A DNA stretch of 64,000 nt from the NCBI GenBank assembly GCA_934254825.1, contig CAKQMB010000015.1:3663-67662 (forward strand), given 5' to 3'. Every line of letters starts with the position of its first letter. The stretch's first letter is position 1. Positions 23,481-32,914 of the stretch are shown here, piece after piece. A model generated the notes under the pieces. The model ran no database searches and had not been told where the DNA came from. It was given only the letters and a program-made list of their open reading frames with translations. The position numbers and the translations under genes were made by a program. Source of the stretch: an uncultured Clostridia bacterium. GTDB lineage: Bacteria; Bacillota; Clostridia; Christensenellales; Borkfalkiaceae.

Positions 23481-25631
23481 ATGCAGGACGTTGTTGACAG
23501 AATAAAAAAATACAAGCAACTTTTTTCCATAACGAGCGAGGAACTTTCCAAGCGCAGCGGAATTCCGCTCGGCACGCTTAACAAAATACTTTCGTCCTCG
23601 ACGAAAAGTATAAAAACGGAGACTTTGGCGGCGATAGCCAAAGGGCTTGACGTAAGCGTGAACGACCTTGTCGGGAGAGAGAAGAAACAGGAGATTTATT
23701 CGCGCGCGAGCGTCGATCCGATTTTCTCTTACTGCCGCGTGGCGGCGGTTACTCCCGAACTTAAAGTCGGCGACGCGGAAGGTAACGCGCAGAGCGTTCT
23801 CGACGCGTTGGAGACCTATTCTTTAAAGAGAGTGAAAGTTCTCGTTTTCCCCGAGCTTACTTTGTCTGGTTACACGGCGGGCGATTTGTTTTATATGGAC
23901 GCGCTTCTTCGTTCGTGCGAAAAATACCTTGTAAAAATCGTGGATTATTCCATAAACTACGACACGCTTCTTTTCGTCGGAACGCCGCTCAGAAGAGACG
24001 GCAAGCTTTATAACTGCGCCGTCGCGATATGCCACGGAAAGCTTCTCGGCGTTGTTCCGAAAACCTATCTTCCGACGTATAACGAGTTTTACGAAAAGAG
24101 ACAGTTCGCTTCCTTTACCGAGGACGACGGAACGATAACGATCAACGGAAAAGAATATCCGTTCGGCTCGAAACTTATTTTCAGAAACAGGAATTTCCCC
24201 GAGATGAAAGTCGCGGCGGAGATTTGCGAGGATCTCTGGGCGGTCGCTTCGCCGTCCGAAAAACACGCGGTGAACGGCGCGAATATCGTTGTAAACCTTT
24301 CCGCGAGCGACGAGCTTATCGGAAAAGCCGAATACAGGAGAAATCTTTGTTCTATGCAGTCGGCTAAATGCGTTTGCGCTTACGCTTACGCGGACGCGGG
24401 CAGGGGAGAATCTTCCACCGATATGGTGTTCTCAGCGCACAATCTCATAGCCGAAAACGGTAAAATTTTGTCCGAAAGCGAGGTTTTCGGAGAGGGCGTT
24501 GCCGTGGCGGACGTCGATATAGGCTTTATCGAATACGAAAGAACCAAACTTTTCAATTACGACTATCCGACGGATAAAGGATACAGATTTATAGATTTTT
24601 CCGTTATAATAAACACCGACAGAGCCGAGAGGTCTTACGACAGAACGCCGTTCGTTCCCGCGGATAAAGCCGAACTCGACAAGCGCGCCGAGCTTATTTC
24701 TGACATGCAGGCGGAAGGGCTTTTGCGCAGGGTTAAACACACTTCGGCTAAAACGCTCGTTATCGGCGTTTCGGGAGGCCTGGACAGCACGCTCGCCCTC
24801 CTTGTCGCGGTTAAGGCTATGGATAAACTCGGCAGAAAGAGAAAAGACGTTATCGCCGTCAGTATGCCGTGCTTCGGAACGACGGAAAGAACGAAGAGCA
24901 ACGCCGAGCTTTTATCCGAACAGACGGGAGTTACTTTTAAGGAAATCGATATAAGCGAGTCGGTAAGAAGCCATTTCAAAGATATAAATCAGGACGAAAA
25001 AGTTACGGACGTGACTTACGAAAATTCGCAGGCGAGAGAACGCACGCAGGTACTTATGGATATCGCCAACAAAACGGGCGGTCTCGTCGTGGGGACGGGC
25101 GATTTGTCCGAACTCGCGCTCGGCTGGGCGACCTATAACGGCGATCATATGTCTATGTACGGCGTTAATTGTTCCGTGCCGAAAACTCTCGTGAGATATC
25201 TGATAGGATATTTTGCGGAGAAGAGCAAAGGGAAAACCAAAAAAGTTCTCGAAGACATTCTCGCAACGCCCGTAAGTCCCGAACTCATCCCCGCCGAAAA
25301 CGGCGAAATTAAGCAGAAAACGGAAGATATCGTAGGACCTTACGTTCTGCACGATTTCTTCCTCTATCATTTCGTCCGTTCGGGTTTTGCCCCCGCGAAA
25401 ATCTTCAAAATCGCCGAAAAGACTTTCGAGGACGAATTCGACTCCGCAACCGTTTACAAATGGCTGGAAATCTTCGTCAGAAGGTTTTTCGCTCAGCAGT
25501 TCAAGCGTTCCTGTCTGCCGGACGGGGTTAAAGTCGGTTCGGTCGCGCTTTCTCCGAGGGGAGACTGGCGTATGCCGAGCGATTGCAGTGCGGACGTCTT
25601 TTTGAAAGACCTGCGCCGCGTAAAGCCGTAA
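23481..25631 (+). CDS. nadE: Glutamine-dependent NAD+ synthetase with N-terminal XRE DNA-binding domain
   Basis: The 716-aa protein makes NAD+ from deamido-NAD using glutamine. Residues about 1-68 are an XRE helix-turn-helix (LFSITSEELSKRSGIPLGTL, AAIAKGLDVSVNDLVG). Residues about 80-370 are the CN-hydrolase glutaminase with catalytic Glu125 (FPELTLSGY), Lys194 (VPKTYLP) and Cys249 (EICEDLW). Residues about 400-716 are the synthetase with PP-loop SGGLDS from residue 431. All catalytic residues are present. The start is ATG 23481, after AGAGGAACG; a longer frame to 23310 overlaps the previous terminator. The XRE domain is not a usual part of NadE and suggests a DNA-binding, perhaps self-regulating enzyme. 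Confidence 0.92.
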   Translation: MQDVVDRIKKYKQLFSITSEELSKRSGIPLGTLNKILSSSTKSIKTETLAAIAKGLDVSVNDLVGREKKQEIYSRASVDPIFSYCRVAAVTPELKVGDAEGNAQSVLDALETYSLKRVKVLVFPELTLSGYTAGDLFYMDALLRSCEKYLVKIVDYSINYDTLLFVGTPLRRDGKLYNCAVAICHGKLLGVVPKTYLPTYNEFYEKRQFASFTEDDGTITINGKEYPFGSKLIFRNRNFPEMKVAAEICEDLWAVASPSEKHAVNGANIVVNLSASDELIGKAEYRRNLCSMQSAKCVCAYAYADAGRGESSTDMVFSAHNLIAENGKILSESEVFGEGVAVADVDIGFIEYERTKLFNYDYPTDKGYRFIDFSVIINTDRAERSYDRTPFVPADKAELDKRAELISDMQAEGLLRRVKHTSAKTLVIGVSGGLDSTLALLVAVKAMDKLGRKRKDVIAVSMPCFGTTERTKSNAELLSEQTGVTFKEIDISESVRSHFKDINQDEKVTDVTYENSQARERTQVLMDIANKTGGLVVGTGDLSELALGWATYNGDHMSMYGVNCSVPKTLVRYLIGYFAEKSKGKTKKVLEDILATPVSPELIPAENGEIKQKTEDIVGPYVLHDFFLYHFVRSGFAPAKIFKIAEKTFEDEFDSATVYKWLEIFVRRFFAQQFKRSCLPDGVKVGSVALSPRGDWRMPSDCSADVFLKDLRRVKP

Positions 25632-25649
25632 TATTTTTGCAAATCGCGC

Positions 25650-25675
25650 GATAATCGACTTATAGAGGCACTTTT
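25650..25675 (+). repeat. Dispersed repeat copy
   Basis: GATAATCGACTTATAGAGGC followed by ACTTTT, 18 bp after nadE and before its terminator. Confidence 0.65.
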
Positions 25676-25703
25676 TGCATTTGATCAATCGACAATTTAA
25701 TAC

Positions 25704-25738
25704 AAAAAGCCGTATAAAACCAAGTTATACGGTTTTTT
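25704..25738 (+). terminator. Terminator of nadE
   Basis: CCGTATAA pairs with TTATACGG around AACCAAG, followed by TTTTTT. A second hairpin (CCCGCGCCGAGTTT with AAACTCGGGCGCGGG, about 25778-25814) follows. The rest of 25739-25911 has no gene. Confidence 0.75.
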
Positions 25739-25911
25739 CTTTATGCATATATTTTTTCGTGTTACGCGCTGTTTTCGCCCGCGCCGAGTTTTTTGGCGGA
25801 AACTCGGGCGCGGGTGCGGATTTCCTCGGTTCAGACATTTAAACGAACCGTTATAAGTACTAAAATATAAACAGACGGAACGTATATGTATAGATTAACG
25901 GTAATTTTTTA

Positions 25912-25940
25912 TTGACAAGGTGAACAATTCGTGTTATAAT
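25912..25940 (+). promoter_or_regulatory. Promoter of the SipW cluster
   Basis: TTGACA (25912-25917) and TATAAT (25935-25940), exactly 17 bp apart, are both perfect consensus. This is the only clear promoter I found for the secretion cluster. Confidence 0.85.
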
Positions 25941-25946
25941 GCTATT

Positions 25947-26055
25947 ATAAAGACAATCGGATAGTGGGCGAAGTCTGCCCGAGTCCGTTTTCGGGTGAAA
26001 AGCAAATAATACGATCGACGGCGGGAAACCGCCCGAATGATAAAAGAGGATATTT
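25947..26055 (+). promoter_or_regulatory. 5' leader of the SipW cluster
   Basis: The 110-nt leader can form a stem GGGC-GAAGTCT-GCCC enclosed by CGGA/TCCG (about 25968-26000), and a small GGCGG-GAAA-CCGCC hairpin (about 26019-26033) just before the GAGGA ribosome site. It matches no riboswitch class I know. Whether it regulates is inference. Confidence 0.4.
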
Positions 26056-26589
26056 ATGAGAAGAAAAATAGGATATATTCTTACCATAGCCGTTGTCGCA
26101 ATGACGGTAATCGGCGTGTTGCTATGGTTCAATATTAAGGACGAAGGCAACCTTAAAGATAAAACGACCGTTACTTTCAACGGAGAAACGACAAAAACGT
26201 TAAAAGCGGAAATAGCGGGCTTTTATCCCGGGAAATCTGCCGATTACACGATAGAAATATCGGATAAAGGCGCGGCGGATTACAATGTTTCACTCGTTTT
26301 CAGAAAAAACGGGGATGTCGAACCCGAGAAAAACACGCTCGGAAATTATCTGAACGTGACTATCGTCGCCGGGGACGTTACGATCGAAAAGAACCTTAAC
26401 GAGCTTTTCGGCGGAGAAAAGATAAATCTCGGTCGCAATTCGCAGAAAATAACGATAACTTACGCGATGCCGCTCGAAATCGGCAACGAAGCTCAGGGCG
26501 CGGAAACGAGATTTTTCATCGATCTGACTGCCTCGGAAAACGAAAACGACGGTAATTCGGCATCGGCACAAACAGAAAAGGGGGAGTAA
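26056..26589 (+). CDS. TasA/camelysin-like membrane-anchored protein
   Basis: An N-terminal hydrophobic helix (residues 6-25, IGYILTIAVVAMTVIGVLLW) is followed by a beta-rich domain with the pattern of the TasA/camelysin-like group (FYPGKSADYTIEISDKGAAD, YNVSLVFRKN, KITITYAMPLEIGNEAQGAE). The tail is acidic and polar. The helix lacks the small-residue end typical of SipW substrates, so it may stay anchored. The gene opens the cluster, 4 bp before the signal peptidase gene, so it is likely its partner or a chaperone/anchor for the fibre proteins. Confidence 0.65.
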   Translation: MRRKIGYILTIAVVAMTVIGVLLWFNIKDEGNLKDKTTVTFNGETTKTLKAEIAGFYPGKSADYTIEISDKGAADYNVSLVFRKNGDVEPEKNTLGNYLNVTIVAGDVTIEKNLNELFGGEKINLGRNSQKITITYAMPLEIGNEAQGAETRFFIDLTASENENDGNSASAQTEKGE

Positions 26590-26593
26590 AATA

Positions 26594-27499
26594 ATGGCAG
26601 ACAATCCGACGCAAAGCGAAAACGGCGGACTTAAACAGGAGAAAATAAAGAAAATTCTCCGCATAGCAGGCGACGTTCTGCTCGGCATTTTGCTTGTTTT
26701 CGCCGCGTTCGTGCTTGTGGTTACGATAACCGCGAAAAAAGACAGCGACGGAAGCTCGAAAGTGTTCGGGTATAAACTTTACTTCGTGCAATCGGGGTCG
26801 ATGGAAAAATGCGAGTACGTCGACGTAAGCGAGTATAAAATCAAAAGTATACCTGTCAAGTCCTGTATATTCGTATCGACCGTTCCCGAGGACGAAGCCG
26901 AACTTAAAGAATGGTATAAAACCGTTAAGATAGGCGACGTTTTAACTTTCAGATATTCCTACGACGGCGGCAGGCAGGAAACGATCACTCACCGCGTCGT
27001 TAAAATCGACGAAAAAGGCGACGGCTTCGTGTTCACACTCCGCGGGGACAACAGGAATTCCGAAGAAGGCGTTCTCGATCAGGTCATCGACACGACGGTC
27101 GCGGAAAATCTCAACTACATTATCGGAAGAGTTACGGGACAAAGCTATTTTCTCGGACTTCTGGTTTACGCTTTCCGTCAGCCCGTCGGAATAATTCTTC
27201 TTATAATCGTTCCTTGTATGGTAATAATCGCCTTTCAGGTAATGAGGATCGTGAAAGTTCTGAACGAGGAAAAGAAAGAGAAATCGAACGCGCAGGAACT
27301 TAAACAAAAGAGCGAGATAGAAGAGCTTAAACGTCAGATAGAAATGCTTAAACAAGGCGTCGGCGGAAACGAAAACAGCGCGGGCGCAAGTGGCGGCGGT
27401 GCGGACGAAAGCAACGGCGCGAGCGAAAGTAGCGGCGCGGACGGAAACGAAAGCGCGGGCGGAGCGGAAATTTCGTCGGATACCGAAACGAACGAGTAA
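26594..27499 (+). CDS. sipW: SipW-type (ER-type) signal peptidase I
   Basis: Membrane serine protease that removes signal peptides. The transmembrane helix is at residues 22-45; SGSM with catalytic Ser69 follows, and ITHRVV gives His133, so it uses the Ser-His dyad of ER/SipW-type enzymes and not the Ser-Lys dyad of ordinary SipS. GDNR follows at about 144-147. A second membrane helix is near 195-215, then a coiled coil and a Gly/Ser/Ala/Glu tail of about 45 residues, which is unusual for the family. In Bacillus subtilis SipW processes TasA and TapA. Here seven proteins with such or related signal segments surround it. Confidence 0.9.
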   Translation: MADNPTQSENGGLKQEKIKKILRIAGDVLLGILLVFAAFVLVVTITAKKDSDGSSKVFGYKLYFVQSGSMEKCEYVDVSEYKIKSIPVKSCIFVSTVPEDEAELKEWYKTVKIGDVLTFRYSYDGGRQETITHRVVKIDEKGDGFVFTLRGDNRNSEEGVLDQVIDTTVAENLNYIIGRVTGQSYFLGLLVYAFRQPVGIILLIIVPCMVIIAFQVMRIVKVLNEEKKEKSNAQELKQKSEIEELKRQIEMLKQGVGGNENSAGASGGGADESNGASESSGADGNESAGGAEISSDTETNE

Positions 27500-27689
27500 A
27501 TTTTCCGCGACGACGGTGCAGACGTCATCGCGATATTACGGACGTCATTTCGGCTTTATGGACGGCGACGTTACATACGGCGTTATATATAATTATAATA
27601 GTGATATAGCGTTGCGCGAAGTTGCGATATGTTCAAAAGGGAATATATTCGGACGGAAATTCGGATAGAAACATTAAAAAAACAAAAAC

Positions 27690-27742
27690 GAAGAGGTACC
27701 TCTTCTCGGCTTATTTCCTAAGCCGAGTAATGGTCTTATAAG
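27690..27742 (+). ncRNA. Structured repeat with GAAGAGGTACCTCTTC and a variable stem (copy 1)
   Basis: The 16-nt palindrome GAAGAGGTACCTCTTC (27690-27705) runs into the stem CTCGGCTTA/TAAGCCGAG (27705-27713 with 27719-27727), then TAATGGTCTTATAAG. A second copy at 35328 keeps the palindrome and the TAGTCTTA tail but has a different, still fully paired stem. This covariation suggests a structured RNA or a small mobile hairpin element. The rest of 27500-27769 holds no gene. Confidence 0.5.
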
Positions 27743-27769
27743 AAAAAAATACTGCAAAAGGAGATAAAA

Positions 27770-28462
27770 ATGTACGTTTTGATCATTGTGTTTATCGTAT
27801 GCACGCTTTTAATCGGCTTGTTCTGCGTCGGCGTTGTCAGCCGCGACATAGTCGTTGAAACGCGCGAGAGCAAAAACAAGGCTAAAACCGCAAAGGCGGA
27901 AGCCGAAACCTGCGCTACGGACAGCGTAGCGGACGAGCTTCCCGAAGCGGAACCCGTCACGTTGCCTTTGGAAGACCCTGTTTTCCCCGTTGAAACGGAA
28001 GAAGAACTTCCCGCTGTCGATATAAACGACGGAAAAGTCGCGTTTTCCACGGGTTCCAAAACGTTGGACGAAAAATATCTCGAACTTTCCGCGGAATATA
28101 AGGGGTATTACGACGACGTGGTTCGCTTTGCAAACACCGTCGAGGGCAGTAAGCGTTATAAAAACGCGGCGTACGAAGAGTACAAGGTCGGCAAAAACCG
28201 TCTTGTTCGTCTTAAAATCCGTAAAGGAACGGTAATCTGCGAATTCGTTATTCCCAATCTCGAATTCAAGAATTACATAAGCGGCAACAAAGTCGCCGTG
28301 AAACAAGCTCCCGCAACGATAAAGGTTACGGACGAAGCCTCGCTTGCCGCCGTTAAGGACAGTATCGGAATAGCGGTCAAGGCTATCGAGGAAGAAAAGG
28401 CTTACAAAAAAGAACAGGCAAAACTTCGCCGCAGACAGAAAAGAGAAGCCGAAAAGGCATAA
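27770..28462 (+). CDS. Membrane-anchored protein of unknown function, 230 aa
   Basis: One N-terminal helix (residues 2-24, YVLIIVFIVCTLLIGLFCVG) is followed by an acidic, proline-rich linker. A folded region of about 110 residues comes next (EYKGYYDDVVRFANTVEGSK, YKVGKNRLVRLKIRKGTVIC). It resembles DUF5655-like domains that measure as small alpha/beta units. The end is a highly charged helix (EEEKAYKKEQAKLRRRQKRE). The ribosome site AAAGGAG is good. It lies inside the secretion cluster, but I cannot assign a role. Confidence 0.6.
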   Translation: MYVLIIVFIVCTLLIGLFCVGVVSRDIVVETRESKNKAKTAKAEAETCATDSVADELPEAEPVTLPLEDPVFPVETEEELPAVDINDGKVAFSTGSKTLDEKYLELSAEYKGYYDDVVRFANTVEGSKRYKNAAYEEYKVGKNRLVRLKIRKGTVICEFVIPNLEFKNYISGNKVAVKQAPATIKVTDEASLAAVKDSIGIAVKAIEEEKAYKKEQAKLRRRQKREAEKA

Positions 28463-28598
28463 TTTCGGTTTGCTCCGATTAAGATAATCTGTAATAAAAT
28501 TTTACAATAAGGTTTCGTCGCGGACAAGGCGGAAAATATATAAAAACCTTGGAACGCGAGGATATAAATTTAAAAAATCTAAAAAGGAGGGCATACAA

Positions 28599-29231
28599 AT
28601 GGGAAAACGCAGGAGAACGCTTCTTATTGCGGCAATGAGTATAATGCTCAGCGTTGCCATGCTTGTTGCGGGTACTTACGCCCTTTTCAGCGACAGCGTG
28701 ACGGTTGAAAATCATCTCATCGCGGGAACGTTGCAAGTGAGACTCGTGCGTACGAAGCTGGAACAGAGAAAACTTGATTCGAGCGGCGTCGTGAGAAATT
28801 TTGCGGCGGACGAAACGGAAGAAGACTTCACGCATTCCACATCGAAAAACATTTTCGGTATGGGAAACAGTGAACTCATCGCTCCCTCGTCGAGCTATAA
28901 AGCCACGATGCGGATAACGAACGGCGGCAACGTCGCATTCGATTATTACGTCAGAATCAGGATCGGCACCACCGGCGACAAACAATCGGACGAGAATTTG
29001 TGCAAGCAGGTTAAAGTTATCGTCAACGACGATACCGAAAACGCAAAGTATTTATCCGAATGTACCGACGGTCTGACTGTTCTTACGGGCAGAGTTGCGG
29101 CAAGCGGAAGTCAAGCCGTATTCAGCATTAAGCTTGTTTTCGAAAACCGAAGCGACAACAACAACGCCCAATCGGAAAAAGCTTGGTTCGATTTGACCGT
29201 CGAAGCAATTCAGGCGACAGACGGTAATTGA
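28599..29231 (+). CDS. TasA/camelysin-like secreted fibre protein
   Basis: A 210-aa protein with a SipW-type signal segment (LLIAAMSIMLSVAMLVAGTY, then ALFSD), the hydrophobic stretch ending in AGTYALF that SipW substrates share. The mature part has the TasA/camelysin pattern of a jelly-roll fold: TVENHLIAGTLQVRL near the start, FDYYVRIRIGT in the middle, and a late EKAWFDLTVEAIQA. It is the smallest likely substrate of the neighbouring signal peptidase and lacks a passenger domain, so it may be the major filament subunit. Confidence 0.8.
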   Translation: MGKRRRTLLIAAMSIMLSVAMLVAGTYALFSDSVTVENHLIAGTLQVRLVRTKLEQRKLDSSGVVRNFAADETEEDFTHSTSKNIFGMGNSELIAPSSSYKATMRITNGGNVAFDYYVRIRIGTTGDKQSDENLCKQVKVIVNDDTENAKYLSECTDGLTVLTGRVAASGSQAVFSIKLVFENRSDNNNAQSEKAWFDLTVEAIQATDGN

Positions 29232-29278
29232 AATCCGTGCGAAAAGGTATTTTAAAGGATTAAAAAGGAGAACAAAAA

Positions 29279-30796
29279 ATGAAAAGTTCTAAAAGAAACA
29301 TTATCGTTTCGGCGATAATGGTAATCGCGCTCTGCTTCGGCGTTATGGTCGGCGGAACGTATGCGTGGTTCACGGACACGGTGAGCAGTAACGTATGCAA
29401 AGTAGAGTCCGGAACGCTCAAAGTAGATCTCGAAATGCAGAAAGACGACGGATCGTGGGTTTCCGCCAAAGGCGAAACTCTGATGTTTAAAGTTAACGGA
29501 GTAACTCCCGCAGTCGGAACTCCCATTTTGTGGGAACCCGGTTGTACATATGAGCTTCCCGCGCTTCGCGTTGTCAACAAGGGTACTCTTGCTCTTAAAT
29601 ATAAGGTTGTCATCAACGGTATAAACGGCGACGCTAAGCTCAACGAAGTAATCGTCTGGACTATCGGCGCAAACGCTCTCACCGCAGACGTCAAACTTCT
29701 TCCGGGCGAGAACAAGGAGTTCACTATCTCGGGTCATATGCTTGAAACCGCAGGCAACGAATATCAGGGTTTGTCTATCGACGGTATCGGTATAACCGTA
29801 CTTGCAACCCAGGTAAGCCACGAAATCGACAGCAAAGACGATACTTATGATTCCGATGCGGATTATCCCGACATTGCTCTCGTGGGAACGACCGACGATT
29901 TTAAAGACGCTCTCGCGTCCGAAGAAACCGACGGAAAGACTATCAAACTTGCCGACGACATAACAATGCCCGACGAGACTATTGCGATTGCCGGCAAAAA
30001 CATAGCTATCGACCTTAACGGCAACAACATGGATCTCACTCAGATTACGGTTAATAACGCTACCGTAGTTATCAAAGATTCTTCCGACAGCGAAGGATCG
30101 ATTGCGGGTACTTCCGCAGGCGGCGTTATCAATGCTGCGAATTCCGACGTAACGATTGAAGGCGGTAATTTTGTAAGCGGATATGAAAGAGAAAACAGTA
30201 GCGGTTACGCCAACGTTATTACGGTTCGTAACTCCAACCTTACCATTAACGGCGGTTATTTCGAAAACACGGACGCCGTAGGTAGTTACAACTACGTTAT
30301 CAAAGCGCCTTGCTATTCCAAAACGGAAAAAACGACTATCACCATTAACGGCGGCGAGTTCGTTTCCAACAGAGATTACGGTTACATTGTCACCGGCGAC
30401 AGCGACGCGAACGTCGACGTTGTAATAAACGGCGGTAAATTTACCACGAAAGGTAGAAATTCTTATCTGACAAACGTTAAAGGTAACGTTGTCGTAAACG
30501 ATTGTACTTTCGTGGCAGAGGGCAATAACACCGTATTCAATATCCCTGCAAACTCCAAGGTTACCGTTAAAGGCGGAACGTACTCGGTAAACGAAAATTC
30601 TTATTACGATACTTCTCTTGCGGGGTTGATCTTCCACAGAAAGACAAACGGTTGGACGAGTGTCGACGGAACGTTACTTGTAGATCCTACCGTCGAAGTT
30701 AAGGTTAATCAGCCTACTTACGCGGGCTTCATCGCCGAAGGCGCAAGCCAGAGCGCGACTAAGGACGCGGACGGTTACTATATAATCAAGAGGTAA
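29279..30796 (+). CDS. SipW-substrate adhesin with beta-helix passenger (type A)
   Basis: 505 aa. Residues 1-30 form a SipW-type signal segment (IVIALCFGVMVGGTYAWF-like), and 30-190 a TasA-like domain (NVCKVESGTLKVDLEMQKDD, GNEYQGLSIDGIGITVLATQ). Residues about 215-480 are short repeats with NGG turns (ITINGGEFVSNRDYG, VVINGGKFTTKGRN), a right-handed beta-helix typical of adhesins. No sortase motif is seen, so it may be held by the TasA-like part joining a fibre. It is nearly identical in DNA sequence over its first 170 bp to the next gene. Confidence 0.78.
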   Translation: MKSSKRNIIVSAIMVIALCFGVMVGGTYAWFTDTVSSNVCKVESGTLKVDLEMQKDDGSWVSAKGETLMFKVNGVTPAVGTPILWEPGCTYELPALRVVNKGTLALKYKVVINGINGDAKLNEVIVWTIGANALTADVKLLPGENKEFTISGHMLETAGNEYQGLSIDGIGITVLATQVSHEIDSKDDTYDSDADYPDIALVGTTDDFKDALASEETDGKTIKLADDITMPDETIAIAGKNIAIDLNGNNMDLTQITVNNATVVIKDSSDSEGSIAGTSAGGVINAANSDVTIEGGNFVSGYERENSSGYANVITVRNSNLTINGGYFENTDAVGSYNYVIKAPCYSKTEKTTITINGGEFVSNRDYGYIVTGDSDANVDVVINGGKFTTKGRNSYLTNVKGNVVVNDCTFVAEGNNTVFNIPANSKVTVKGGTYSVNENSYYDTSLAGLIFHRKTNGWTSVDGTLLVDPTVEVKVNQPTYAGFIAEGASQSATKDADGYYIIKR

Positions 30797-30910
30797 TCAA
30801 AACAGTAAATTTTTTATATGATTGCGGTCGTAAAAGTCAAATCTCCGAAAGGAGAAAGAGAAGTTTTCAACCGCAACCAAAAGCATAAATTGCCAAGGAG
30901 ACAATAAAAA

Positions 30911-32818
30911 ATGAGAAATTCTAAAAGAAATATTATCGTTTCGGCGATAATGGTAATCGCGCTCTGCTTCGGCGTTATGGTCGGCGGAACGTATGCGTGG
31001 TTCACGGACACCGTGAGCAGTAACGTATGCAAAGTAGAGTCCGGAACGCTCAAAGTGGATCTCGAAATGCAGAAAGACGACGGAACGTGGGTTTCCGCCA
31101 AAGGCGAAACTTTGATGTTCAAAGTAAACGGAGCAACTCCCGCAGTCGGTACCAGGATTTTGTGGGAACCCGGTTGCACTTACGAGCTTCCCGCTCTTCG
31201 CGTAAAGAACAATGGTAGCCTTACTCTTAAATATAAGGTAAGAATTACCGGTCTTAACGGCGACGCTAAGCTTAACGAAGCGATCGTCTGGACAATGAAC
31301 GATCTTCCCGTTGCGGACTCGGAAGCGACTCTTGCTCCCGAAGCTACGTCCGACGCTTTGCTCGTTAAAGGTCACATGCTTACGACGGCAGGCAACGAAT
31401 ATCAGGGCTTGTCTATCGAAAGCGTCGGTATAACCGTATACGCAACTCAGGCAACAGGCGATTGGGATAGCAATAGCGACGATTACGATAGCGACGCTAC
31501 ATATTATCCCGTTCTCGACGCGGCAGGAATGAAAGCCGCGCTTGCAAGCGGCGGAAACGTCGAACTTAACGATAACATCGTTGCGGACGACACTCTCGTT
31601 GCGGAAAAGAACGCGACTGTCGATATGAACGAAAAGACCCTTTCCAACACCGAAGACATTTGGGATAAAACCCCCAACGCCTGGTCGTTGATTTCCGCTC
31701 GCGGAGAAGACGTCGAACTCGTCGTTAAAGGTAACGGAACCGTTTCCGCAAAGGAAAACGATTGCTATGCGGTAGACGTTCAGGAAGGCGCAACCGTAGT
31801 TATCAAAAACGGAACGTTTATCGGTAACATTCACGCGGTTTACGTTGAAAAAGGTAAAGCTATAATCGAAGGCGGATTTTATTCCGTTCAGCAGAAATAT
31901 CCCGACGCTTCCAAGGCAGACGGATTTGTTCTTAACTGCTACGACGCAAACAGAGAGGCAGGCACTGCTTCTATCGTTGTTACGGGCGGAACGTTCGTAA
32001 ACTTCAACCCTGCGGATTGCTGGGCAGAAGGCGCGCACACCAATTTTGTTCCCGCGGGTTACACGGTTATCGAAGAAGCTAAGGGCGCAGACACCTGGTA
32101 CACCGTCGTTGCAGGCAGCGGAACGGGCGTTGTTGCGGGATCTGCCGAAGAAATCGCGGACGCTATCAATAATAACACCGAAGTTACCGTAAAGATTACC
32201 GAAGCGGGCGATTACACGCTTCCCGCATTGAGCGGTAAGGACGTTACTATCGTAGGAACGAAGGACGTAGTTATCGATATGAAAGAAAAGCTCAACAACG
32301 GAGCTTCGAACGTAAGTCTTGAAGGCGTAACCGTCGAGTTCGGTTCTTCCGACTATAAAGGTTTCCAGCATACCGGCAAACTTACTTATAAAGATTGCGT
32401 AATTAAAGGCAAACAGTTCCTTTACGGAACGGAAGTCGAGTTCATCGGCTGCACGTTCGTACAGGATGTTGTCGATTACAACGTTTGGACTTACGGCGCA
32501 GGCAAAGTTCTTTTCGAGGACTGCGTATTTAACTGCGTCGGTAAAGCCGTTCTTATTTACAACGAAGGCGCTATCTCTGCACAGACTGTTGAGTTCAAAA
32601 ATTGTAAATTCAACGCTTCTGCTCCCGTAGCGGATAAAGCGGCAATCGAAATCGATGCGAGATTTACGAGTTACAATGTAATTATCGATAAAGCTACTTC
32701 CGAAAACGTGACCGGCTTCGGCACGGAAACCAAGAGCGGTAGTTCCGTATGGAATAAAAAAGCGGGAGACAAACCGACGACTGTTACTGTTGGCGGCGTA
32801 GTCGTTCTTTCTGCTTAA
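30911..32818 (+). CDS. SipW-substrate adhesin with beta-helix passenger (type A paralogue)
   Basis: 635 aa. The signal and TasA-like domain (residues 1-190) are almost identical to the previous protein, but the passenger differs. Residues about 210-390 carry a beta-helix with KNGTFIGNIHAVYVEKGKAI and the motif GGTFVNFNPADCWAEGAHTN, TNFVPAGYTVIEEAKGADTW, which also occurs in the next paralogue and in gut adhesin or phage-tail type proteins. A second helix-like block with KDCVIKGKQFLYG and VEFIGCTFVQD ends the protein. No membrane anchor is present. Confidence 0.78.
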   Translation: MRNSKRNIIVSAIMVIALCFGVMVGGTYAWFTDTVSSNVCKVESGTLKVDLEMQKDDGTWVSAKGETLMFKVNGATPAVGTRILWEPGCTYELPALRVKNNGSLTLKYKVRITGLNGDAKLNEAIVWTMNDLPVADSEATLAPEATSDALLVKGHMLTTAGNEYQGLSIESVGITVYATQATGDWDSNSDDYDSDATYYPVLDAAGMKAALASGGNVELNDNIVADDTLVAEKNATVDMNEKTLSNTEDIWDKTPNAWSLISARGEDVELVVKGNGTVSAKENDCYAVDVQEGATVVIKNGTFIGNIHAVYVEKGKAIIEGGFYSVQQKYPDASKADGFVLNCYDANREAGTASIVVTGGTFVNFNPADCWAEGAHTNFVPAGYTVIEEAKGADTWYTVVAGSGTGVVAGSAEEIADAINNNTEVTVKITEAGDYTLPALSGKDVTIVGTKDVVIDMKEKLNNGASNVSLEGVTVEFGSSDYKGFQHTGKLTYKDCVIKGKQFLYGTEVEFIGCTFVQDVVDYNVWTYGAGKVLFEDCVFNCVGKAVLIYNEGAISAQTVEFKNCKFNASAPVADKAAIEIDARFTSYNVIIDKATSENVTGFGTETKSGSSVWNKKAGDKPTTVTVGGVVVLSA

Positions 32819-32914
32819 ACATAACTGACAAATTTAAATTTTCGGTTTGCGCAGCGGCGAAAAACAAAAATCAAAAAAGTTTTTCACCGCGGCGCGACAA
32901 GGAGATTAAAATCA

